Below are positions 1 to 6,211 of a stretch of 6,691 nucleotides of DNA, in pieces; position 1 is the first letter of the stretch; every line of letters starts with the position of its first letter. The notes below the pieces were generated by a model. The model saw only the letters and a program-made list of their open reading frames with translations, had not been told where the DNA came from and did no database searches. This DNA comes from Verrucomicrobiota bacterium (GTDB lineage: Bacteria; Verrucomicrobiota; Verrucomicrobiia; Opitutales; Opitutaceae), in contig JAURJO010000213.1 in NCBI GenBank assembly GCA_030832235.1, positions 1 through 6,691 on the forward strand. The letters run 5' to 3'. The translations under genes and the position numbers were made by a program.

Positions 1-662
1 GCCGGACCGTCTCCCGCGAGCCAAAGCTGCCAGTCGGATTCCGCGGGCAGCCCGGCGACGATCTCCAGGAGCTCGCGCTGGTTTTTCTCCGGGCGAAACA
101 TCGCGACATCGAGCAGTACCGTCGTAGCCAGACCGGCGCCAAGCGCGGAGCGCAAGGGTGCATTGCGCGGCGTGAGAGCGGACGGAGGGAATACGAGGGA
201 GTTGTAGATCACGCTGACGCGCTCCGCCGGCAGTCCGGCGGCCTTGAGCGCGGTGGCGCGCGCCTCCTCGCTGTTCGCGACCACATGGGCGGCGGCCCGT
301 AGCGTGCGCCGGAACCACCCCGGCAGCGACTTGCCCGTCCGCATCGTGGCGACCACGGGCGCGAACCCGGCGAGTCGCCAGCCGTGGCAATTCGCCATCC
401 GGCCGAGGCAGAGGATCACGTCCGGAGCCGCCTTGCGCACGGTTGAGATCAACCCTGGCGCGAACCAATCGAGACCGAGGTCGAACGGTTGCAGTGTCGT
501 CCACCGCACGTCGGGGCTGACGGTGCCGGCGAGGGCTCCGCCCGGCCGGAACGTGAGGAGTGTCGTCTGATTCCCCGCCGCCGCGAACGCATTCGCCAGC
601 AGCACGCATTGGCGCTCGGTGCCGCCGCTGCGGAGGTAGTCCTGCAGGATCAGGATTTTCAT
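1..662 (-). CDS. GT4-family glycosyltransferase, C-terminus beyond window edge
   Basis: Reading the minus strand from the ATG at 662-660 gives 220 residues without a stop up to the left edge. The start MKILILQDYLRSGGTERQ is the classic opening of a GT-B fold, GT4-type glycosyltransferase: a first beta strand, then the glycine-rich loop GGTERQ (residues 13-18). Further family marks are ANSEEAR (129-135) and IYNSLVF (152-158) near the domain junction, FRPEKNQ (189-195, the R-x-E-K-N/G motif that contacts the nucleotide-sugar phosphates) and AGDGP (216-220) at the edge. The catalytic EX7E region would lie beyond position 1. By family knowledge the enzyme is cytoplasmic or peripheral to the inner membrane and moves a sugar from a nucleotide-activated donor to an envelope or extracellular polysaccharide or to a lipid. 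Donor and acceptor cannot be read here. No Shine-Dalgarno precedes the start; it was chosen because the first strand begins at residue 2. The gene diverges from the YvlD-like gene. Confidence 0.9.
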   Translation of the reverse strand, partial: MKILILQDYLRSGGTERQCVLLANAFAAAGNQTTLLTFRPGGALAGTVSPDVRWTTLQPFDLGLDWFAPGLISTVRKAAPDVILCLGRMANCHGWRLAGFAPVVATMRTGKSLPGWFRRTLRAAAHVVANSEEARATALKAAGLPAERVSVIYNSLVFPPSALTPRNAPLRSALGAGLATTVLLDVAMFRPEKNQRELLEIVAGLPAESDWQLWLAGDGP

Positions 663-703
663 TGCCGGACGTGGACGTGACGCGGACCGTGCGCGTTCAC
701 GCC
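663..703. promoter_or_regulatory. Short divergent intergenic region
   Basis: Only 41 bases separate the glycosyltransferase start (minus strand) from the chosen start of the YvlD-like gene (plus strand). Any promoters for the two genes must overlap each other or extend into the opposite coding sequence. The hexamer GGACGT is directly repeated at 667-672 and 673-678, which could be a small operator or chance in GC-rich DNA. I see no convincing -35/-10 pair and no Shine-Dalgarno for either gene. Confidence 0.3.
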
Positions 704-1120
704 ATGCCGCCCTCCGTCCTGAATCTGCTCGCGCGCTGGCTCGTCCTCGCGCTGGGCGTGCTGATCGCGACCCGGATCGTGCCGGGCATCCGGTGTGACG
801 GCGGCTCCACGTTGCTCGCGGTGGTGGTGCTGCTGAGCTTCTGCAACGCGGTGCTGCGCCCGTTGCTGCTGCTGTTCACGCTGCCGTTCATCGTGGTGAC
901 CATGGGTCTCGGCGTGGTGGTGATCAACGCCTTGTTGTTCCTCTTCGTCGGAAGGCTCGTGGAGGGATTTCACGTTGCCGGTTTCTGGCCCGCCGTCGGC
1001 GGATCGCTGGTGGTAAGCGTGACCAATCTCCTCGTGAGCCTCTTTCTGCGCGGTCGGATGCCGCCCCCGCGGGCGCCCAGGCGCAAGGAGCGGCCGGGCG
1101 GGGACGTGATCGACATCTGA
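704..1120 (+). CDS. YvlD/PF04020 family small integral membrane protein (phage holin family 4 superfamily)
   Basis: This is a 138-residue, very hydrophobic protein with four predicted membrane helices at about residues 5-25, 35-58, 60-83 and 92-114. A basic, proline-rich tail follows (RAPRRKERPGG) and is probably cytoplasmic. The pattern NAVLRPLLLLFTLPF, then VTMGLGVVVINALLF, matches the PF04020 signature (N-x-x-LRP, LP, T-x-GL, N-A-L). Despite its database label of phage holin superfamily IV, this family is usually a chromosomal membrane protein of unknown function; Bacillus YvlD belongs to an envelope-stress operon. Nothing phage-like is nearby. The ATG at 704 was chosen because the first helix begins right after it. 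In-frame GTG codons at 671, 677 and 689 would add a polar stretch and eat into the already short divergent region. No Shine-Dalgarno is visible. The next gene follows after 52 bases in the same direction. Confidence 0.85.
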   Translation: MPPSVLNLLARWLVLALGVLIATRIVPGIRCDGGSTLLAVVVLLSFCNAVLRPLLLLFTLPFIVVTMGLGVVVINALLFLFVGRLVEGFHVAGFWPAVGGSLVVSVTNLLVSLFLRGRMPPPRAPRRKERPGGDVIDI

Positions 1121-1172
1121 TACCTTCCTCTCGCGGCTTGGCGCGGGCGCTCCGGGGACCACACTTGCTGGT

Positions 1173-2717
1173 ATGAACGCCCCCGGCCCCGCTCTTTCCG
1201 CCCCGCTCTCCCGACGCGAATTCTTCCAGGCCGGCGCCGCGACTGCCCTGATCGGGGCCGCCGTCCCTGCCGCCGGCGCGCCGGACACGGTGCGCCGAAA
1301 CGTCATCGCCGAGGAAAACGCGCGAGAGGGCTCGCGGGACTGGCAACTCACACGGGTTAAGGTGGACCGCGAGGGGTTTCGGTCGCCGGCGGTGGAAGGC
1401 TATTGTTCGCGGCAGAGTGTGCGCGCGGGCGACACGATCGACTTCATGCTTTCGGCCAACCCGCCGCGGAAGGTGCGTCTCGAGATTTTTCGCACGGGGT
1501 ATTATGGTGGTCGCGGCGCGCGGAAGATGACCGAAATCGGGCCGCTTACGGTGGGCACGCAGCCAACCCCGAAGCCGGGCGAGAAAAACCTGCACGAGTG
1601 CCGTTGGCCCGCCGCGGCCAGCCTCGTCATCCCTGAGGATTGGGTGAGCGGGGTCTACCTCGGTCGGCTCACGACGATTCCGGAGGCGGCCGACGAACCC
1701 TACTGGCAGAGCCACGTGGTTTTCATTGTGCGGGACGAACGCCCGGCCGACATCCTCTTCCAGTGCAGCGACAACACGTGGCAGGCCTACAACCGCTGGC
1801 CGAACAACTTCTCGGTCTACACCCATCCCAAGGGTAACCAGGGCCCGTGGGCGGATGTGAGCTTCGACCGCCCCTACGGCCGCGAGGCCCAGTGGAGCGG
1901 CGTGGTGAACGATCCGCGTACGGTTGGCTCCGGCGAGTGGCTGTGTTTCGAGTTCCCGCTGGCCTACTGGCTCGAGCAGCACGGCTACGACGTCACCTAC
2001 TGCTCCAACAGCGACCTGCTCACGCCCGACCGCGGGCTGCGCTGCAAGGCCTTCCTCAGCGTGGGCCACGACGAGTACTGGGACATCCGGCAATACCGGA
2101 GCGTCGAGCGCCTGCGCGCCGAGGGCGTCAGTCTCTTGTTTCTGTGCGGCAATTCGGTGTGCTGGGTCACTCCGCTCCGCGAGAGCCACGACGGCCGGCC
2201 CAACCGCATCTTCTTCCGCGGCGGACCCTACGGCGGGGAGCAATCCTACGCCCGCAACCGCCAGCGCGACAACGGCCCGTTCCCGCACCATGGGCCCGAC
2301 GAGGGGCTGCTCATGGGGGCGCGTAACATCGAACCGATCAACGGCGGCGGCGATTGGACCTGCGTGCGCCCCGAGCACTGGCTCTTCGCGGGCACCGGCA
2401 TGGTGAAAGGCGAGTCGATCCCGGGTCTGATCGGCTGGGAGTATCACGGACAGCCCGCCACTGAAATTCCCGGCCTCGAGGTCGTGGCCGAGGGGACCGC
2501 GTGGGTCAGTGGCGTGCGACCCCAGCAGTGGGCCGCGACGCTCTATCCGGGTCCGAAAGGCAACTTCGTGTTCAACGCCTCCACCATCTGGTGGGCGCAG
2601 GCGATGTCCTCGCCGCCCGGTCACGTCCTGCCTTGGTCGCATTGGAGCCGGCCGCACGGTCCCGACGAGCGTGTGCAGCGGATGACCCGTAACCTGCTCG
2701 ACCGCGCGCTGAGGTGA
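1173..2717 (+). CDS. Tat-exported N,N-dimethylformamidase large-subunit-like protein (DMFA2_C family)
   Basis: This 514-residue protein has a twin-arginine signal: SRREFF at 13-18, a hydrophobic Ala-rich stretch at 19-34 and a likely cleavage after AGA at 34-36. Export of a folded, cofactor-bearing protein is therefore predicted. The mature part begins with a beta-rich domain carrying the family motif FRTGYYGGRGAR (about 106-117). It continues with NTWQAYNRW (201-209), GYDVTYCSNSDL (271-282), VGHDEYWD (297-304) and GPDEGLLMGA (374-383), the core of the dimethylformamidase beta-subunit-like domain (PF20254). Characterised dimethylformamidase hydrolyses an N-alkyl formamide at a mononuclear iron held by two Tyr and one Glu. 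Y302 in HDEYW, a Tyr in 265-276 and E377 are candidate equivalents by rough spacing, not by alignment. The characterised large subunit is longer (about 760 residues) and has a small partner, which is not seen here. The substrate is unknown; an amide-bond hydrolase is the best guess. No Shine-Dalgarno precedes the ATG; the Tat motif supports this start. Confidence 0.8.
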   Translation: MNAPGPALSAPLSRREFFQAGAATALIGAAVPAAGAPDTVRRNVIAEENAREGSRDWQLTRVKVDREGFRSPAVEGYCSRQSVRAGDTIDFMLSANPPRKVRLEIFRTGYYGGRGARKMTEIGPLTVGTQPTPKPGEKNLHECRWPAAASLVIPEDWVSGVYLGRLTTIPEAADEPYWQSHVVFIVRDERPADILFQCSDNTWQAYNRWPNNFSVYTHPKGNQGPWADVSFDRPYGREAQWSGVVNDPRTVGSGEWLCFEFPLAYWLEQHGYDVTYCSNSDLLTPDRGLRCKAFLSVGHDEYWDIRQYRSVERLRAEGVSLLFLCGNSVCWVTPLRESHDGRPNRIFFRGGPYGGEQSYARNRQRDNGPFPHHGPDEGLLMGARNIEPINGGGDWTCVRPEHWLFAGTGMVKGESIPGLIGWEYHGQPATEIPGLEVVAEGTAWVSGVRPQQWAATLYPGPKGNFVFNASTIWWAQAMSSPPGHVLPWSHWSRPHGPDERVQRMTRNLLDRALR

Positions 2718-2821
2718 GGGTGTTCGTTAGCAGCGCACGAGATTTGTATTCCGCTGCAGACCGATTCATTTCCTCCCGGTCCCGCCTGTCACCTGCCTAA
2801 AGCTCCCCACGTCTTCCCCCC
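2718..2821 (+). promoter_or_regulatory. Intergenic leader upstream of the cytochrome/DUF1501 pair
   Basis: This 104-base gap is the largest in the window and the likeliest site for a promoter serving the two downstream genes. The first half is comparatively AT-rich around 2741-2750 and 2763-2772. The second half, from about 2771, is strongly pyrimidine-rich and ends in six C residues directly before the ATG. There is no Shine-Dalgarno. TTGTAT at 2744-2749 resembles a -35 element, but no matching -10 lies at the right distance, so I cannot place a promoter precisely. Confidence 0.35.
2730..2757. repeat. Weak inverted repeat (6-bp arms)
   Basis: GCAGCG at 2730-2735 is perfectly complementary to CGCTGC at 2752-2757 across a 16-base loop, 13 bases after the stop of the dimethylformamidase-like gene. 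No run of T follows, so it is at best a weak or factor-assisted terminator, or an operator. A 6-bp stem can arise by chance in GC-rich DNA. Confidence 0.25.
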
Positions 2822-5800
2822 ATGCTGCGCCCCTTCACCCTGATTGTCGTCGGACTGTGCTCCGTGGCCGCCCTTTTCGCCCAGCTTCGTCCCGCCGCGC
2901 CGGCCGAACCGACGGGCGCCAAGTCACCGGCAACCCTCTCGTTCAACGAGCACATCCAGCCGATCCTCGCTGACAATTGCTACGCGTGCCACGGGCTCGA
3001 CTCCGGTTCTCGCAAGGCGGAACTCCGGCTCGACCGCTTCGAGCATGCGACGGCGAAACGAAAGGACGGCCCGCCGGCGATCATCCCGGGCAAACCCGAA
3101 GAGAGCCCGCTGATCCAGCGGATCGTATCCAAGGATGAGAAAAAAATCATGCCGCCGCCCGAGGCGCACAAGACCCTTACACCGGTGCAGATCGCAACGC
3201 TTCGCCGTTGGGTGGCGGAGGGCGCGCGCTACGAGGAGCATTGGGCCTTTATTACGCCGAGGCGGCCGGCGGTCCCGACGGTTTCCGACGCGGATCGCAA
3301 ATGGGCGCGTACTTCCGTCGACGCCTTCATCGCGGCGCGGTTGCAACGCGAGGGGCTGGCGCCGTCGGCCGAGGCCGATCGCCGTTCCTTGATCCGCCGC
3401 GTGACCCTTGATCTCACCGGGATAATTCCCACCGCGGCGGAAGTGGAGGCGTTCGTGGCCGACCAGTCACCCGACGCCTACGAGCGCGTTGTCGACCGCC
3501 TGCTTGCCAGCCCTCGCTACGGCGAACACCGGGCGCGGAACTGGCTGGATTACATCCGCTATGCCGACACCCACGGCATTCATTTCGACAACTTCCGCGC
3601 CATCTGGCCGTACCGCGATTACGTCATCCGGGCCTTCAATTCCAACAAGCGCTTCGACGCTTTCGTACGTGAGCAACTGGCCGGAGACCTGCTCCCGGCA
3701 CGCACCATCGACGAGTTGGCGGCTACCGGGTTCATGCGTTGCAACCTCACGACCAACGAGGGCGGCACGATCACGGAAGAGGTATTCGTCAACCAGACCC
3801 GCGATCGCGTGGAGGCCTTCGGCGCCACGTTCCTCGGGCTGACCACGGGTTGCGCCCCATGCCACGACCACAAGTTCGACCCGATCACGACGCGCGACTT
3901 TTACGGCCTCGCCGCGTTCCTCAGCAACACGGTGGAGAAGCCTTGGGATCTCAACATCGCCGAGCCGCCGCCGGTCGTCCGTTTGCCGAAGCCGGAGACG
4001 TCCGCCGCCGCCGAGTTCGTCCTGCGTTCGCGCGCCGACGTCGCCGAGAAGCTGGAGGCTCGCCGGGCGCGTTCCCGCGAGATCGCGGCCGCCTGGTTGA
4101 AGGCGGGTAATCGTCCGAATCCCGTCGGGACCGAGGGCCTGGAGTTGCGGCTGCGTTTTGACGAGGGGAAGGGCGAGATCGTTCGTAATTCCGCTCCCGG
4201 CGCGAAGGTCCGCGAGCACAAGGCCGACACCAATCCCCTGATCTGGGGTGAGAACACCTGGCTGTGGCCTTCGATGCGCATGGATATCCAGACCCGCCTC
4301 AGCCTTGGCGACGCAGGTGACGTGGAAGCGAACGAGAAATTCTCGACCGGCGGCTGGATCATGCTCCGGGCGAAACCCGGCGGAGGAGTCCGCACGGGCA
4401 CGGGCAACGGCTCTTTGCTCGCCCGCATGGGGGACGAGAAGCGCCGCGGGGGGGCGGGCTGGGATATCTACCAGGAGGGCCTGTTGCTGTTCGTGAACCT
4501 CGTTCCCGACTCCACCCAGACCGTGGAGCCCGACGCGATCGCGACGGCAGCGGTTGCTCCGCCGGCTGAAACCACGCCCGCGACCAAGCGCAAGGCGACG
4601 CCGCGCCGCGTCACCCCGACCGCGCCGCCGGTGAAACGTGGCATCTCCGTCGCCACCCGCCCCGGGCAGATCCTTCGCGACGAGTGGATCCACGTGTTCA
4701 TGACCTACGATGGGTCGCGGAAGGCCGCCGGGGTTAAGATTTACCTCAACGGCAAGCCCGCCGACACCGAGGTGAAACTCGACACACTGGGCGCCAAGGA
4801 CTCGATCCGCACCGACGCCGCGATGCACATCGGCCGCCGCGATGACTATAATCCGATGCGTGAGACCCGTTTCCAGGATGTGCGTTTCTACCGTCGCGTG
4901 CTGCCGCCCGGCGAAGTGGCGCGGGTGCCTTTCGAGGACCTCGCGGCGGAAATCGTGGCCCGGCAGCCCGACGCGCAGCGCTGGACCACCGATGAGAAAT
5001 TCGTCGTGGCCGACCGGCTCGTGCTCGGGGAAAAAGATGAAGAAACGATCCGCCTCGCATCGGCGGTCGCCGCGCACGACACCGCGTTCGAAGCACTGAC
5101 GAAGGACGGCACGCCCAGCCTCATCGCGCTGGAGAAATCGACCCCGGCGTATTCGGATGTCCTGAAACGCGGCGACTACTTCGCGCGTCTCGAGCGCGTC
5201 GAGCCTTCGGTGCCGCACTTCCTGCCGGGCTTGCCGGCGAGCGCACCGCGGAACCGTCGCGGCCTGGCTGACTGGTTGCTCTCGCCCGAACAACCCCTGA
5301 TGGCGCGCGTGACCGTGAATCGCGTCTGGCAGGAACTTTTCGGCCGCGGGCTTGTGGAGACCTCCGGTGACTTCGGCGTGATGGGCGACCGGCCCACGCA
5401 TCCCGAGCTACTCGACTGGTTGGCGGTCGAATTCCGCGAGACGAGCTGGGACGTGAAACGCTTGTACCGTCTGCTGGTCACCTCGGCCGCTTATCGCCAG
5501 ACCGCGGCGGCGACGCCGGATCGCCTGGCGAAGGACGCCTCCAATAAGCTCCTTTCGCGTGGTCCGCGGTTCCGCATGGACGCCGAGATGCTTCGCGACA
5601 GCGCGCTCGCGGCCTCGGGCCTGTTGGTCGACAAGATCGGCGGCCCGCCGGTTAAGCCTTACCAACCGCCGGGGATCTGGGAGGAAGTGGCGATGCCGGA
5701 GTCGAATACGAAGACCTACGTGCCCGACAAGGGGGAGGGTCTCTACCGCCGCAGCGTCTACACCTTCTGGAAGCGCGCCTCGCCGCCGGCCAGTCTCGAG

Positions 5801-6196
5801 ACCTTCGACGCGACGTCGCGCGAGGTCGTGTGCTCACGCCGCACGCGCAGCAACACGCCGCTGCAGGCGTTCGTCACGATGAACGACCCGCAGTGGGTCG
5901 AGTCGGCGCGACGGCTTGCCGAGCGCGCCGTCGCCGCCGCCCCCACGTCTGAACGGCGTCTCGACTTCCTTGCGCGCGAAACGCTCGCGCGTCCCCTGCA
6001 GGCCGCCGAAATCAAATCCCTGCTTGGTTCGGCGGAGCGCGTGCGCGCCAAGTACGCCTCCGATCCGGAGGCTGCGGTGTCCCTGGTGAAGGTGGGGGAG
6101 TCGCTGGCCGACCCCGCCTTGCCAACGGCCGAGCTCGCCACGTGGACCGTGGTCGCGAGCCAGTTCCTCAACCTCGACGAGTTCCTCAACAAGTAA
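2822..6196 (+). CDS. Secreted planctomycete-type cytochrome c / DUF1549 / LamG / DUF1553 protein
   Basis: This 1124-residue protein opens with a Sec signal peptide (hydrophobic 6-20, cleavage near residue 20). The PSCyt1 cytochrome domain (PF07635, about 40-135) carries haem motif CYACH at 53-57 and a probable axial Met110 in IMPPP. The DUF1549/PSCyt2 domain (PF07583, about 164-370) ends with a second haem motif, CAPCHDHKFDP (344-354). A LamG/concanavalin-like jelly roll follows (about 440-700; WIHVFMTYDG, KIYLNGK, HIGRRDD, DVRFYRR). It is interrupted at 571-607 by a basic Ala/Pro/Thr-rich insert. The DUF1553/PSD1 domain (PF07587, about 811-1070) shows NRRGLADWL, NRVWQELFGRGLVET, HPELLDWLAVEF and SNTPLQAFVTMNDP. 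By family knowledge these are exported proteins of unresolved biochemical role, common in Planctomycetota and Verrucomicrobiota and often paired with DUF1501 proteins. Two haem c groups and a possible glycan-binding fold are inferred. The ATG at 2822 gives the signal peptide directly; its leader is C-rich without a Shine-Dalgarno. Confidence 0.95.
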   Translation: MLRPFTLIVVGLCSVAALFAQLRPAAPAEPTGAKSPATLSFNEHIQPILADNCYACHGLDSGSRKAELRLDRFEHATAKRKDGPPAIIPGKPEESPLIQRIVSKDEKKIMPPPEAHKTLTPVQIATLRRWVAEGARYEEHWAFITPRRPAVPTVSDADRKWARTSVDAFIAARLQREGLAPSAEADRRSLIRRVTLDLTGIIPTAAEVEAFVADQSPDAYERVVDRLLASPRYGEHRARNWLDYIRYADTHGIHFDNFRAIWPYRDYVIRAFNSNKRFDAFVREQLAGDLLPARTIDELAATGFMRCNLTTNEGGTITEEVFVNQTRDRVEAFGATFLGLTTGCAPCHDHKFDPITTRDFYGLAAFLSNTVEKPWDLNIAEPPPVVRLPKPETSAAAEFVLRSRADVAEKLEARRARSREIAAAWLKAGNRPNPVGTEGLELRLRFDEGKGEIVRNSAPGAKVREHKADTNPLIWGENTWLWPSMRMDIQTRLSLGDAGDVEANEKFSTGGWIMLRAKPGGGVRTGTGNGSLLARMGDEKRRGGAGWDIYQEGLLLFVNLVPDSTQTVEPDAIATAAVAPPAETTPATKRKATPRRVTPTAPPVKRGISVATRPGQILRDEWIHVFMTYDGSRKAAGVKIYLNGKPADTEVKLDTLGAKDSIRTDAAMHIGRRDDYNPMRETRFQDVRFYRRVLPPGEVARVPFEDLAAEIVARQPDAQRWTTDEKFVVADRLVLGEKDEETIRLASAVAAHDTAFEALTKDGTPSLIALEKSTPAYSDVLKRGDYFARLERVEPSVPHFLPGLPASAPRNRRGLADWLLSPEQPLMARVTVNRVWQELFGRGLVETSGDFGVMGDRPTHPELLDWLAVEFRETSWDVKRLYRLLVTSAAYRQTAAATPDRLAKDASNKLLSRGPRFRMDAEMLRDSALAASGLLVDKIGGPPVKPYQPPGIWEEVAMPESNTKTYVPDKGEGLYRRSVYTFWKRASPPASLETFDATSREVVCSRRTRSNTPLQAFVTMNDPQWVESARRLAERAVAAAPTSERRLDFLARETLARPLQAAEIKSLLGSAERVRAKYASDPEAAVSLVKVGESLADPALPTAELATWTVVASQFLNLDEFLNK

Positions 6197-6199
6197 TCC

Positions 6200-6204
6200 G
6201 GAGG
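6200..6204 (+). promoter_or_regulatory. Shine-Dalgarno of the DUF1501 gene
   Basis: GGAGG lies 7 bases before the ATG at 6212 and just after the stop at 6194-6196. It is the only strong Shine-Dalgarno seen before any start in this window. It fixes the start of the DUF1501 gene and therefore supports its long N-terminal extension. It also fits translation of a second cistron on a shared transcript. Confidence 0.75.
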
Positions 6205-6211
6205 CCCGACC

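Noticed and set aside
244..570. A 108-codon plus-strand frame opposite the glycosyltransferase
   Set aside because: The minus strand encodes clear GT4 motifs throughout this stretch, and the plus-strand product resembles nothing.
640..649. Ten-base palindrome TCCTGCAGGA near the glycosyltransferase start
   Set aside because: It lies inside codons for the conserved first strand and following Gln-Asp, and is explained by coding constraint.
704..1120. Phage holin / prophage remnant
   Set aside because: The family name includes phage holin, but PF04020 proteins are mostly chromosomal membrane proteins and there is no lysin, integrase or other phage gene in the window.
924..2657. A 577-codon open frame on the minus strand across the formamidase-like gene
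   Set aside because: It is the antisense of a confidently recognised gene. It has no recognisable domain and an Arg/Ala/Pro/His-rich composition, as expected from the GC bias of the opposite strand.
2730..2757. Intrinsic terminator after the formamidase-like gene
   Set aside because: The stem is only 6 bp with a 16-base loop and has no following T run, so it is listed only as a weak inverted repeat.
3140..3146. Run of seven A as a programmed frameshift or sequencing-error site
   Set aside because: The frame continues unbroken through conserved cytochrome sequence (KKIMPPP), so no shift is needed. A run of seven G at 4448-4454 likewise leaves the frame intact.
3467..5401. A 644-codon open frame on the minus strand inside the cytochrome gene
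   Set aside because: It overlaps conserved DUF1549, LamG and DUF1553 coding sequence and has no domain or signal of its own. It is a by-product of GC-rich third codon positions.
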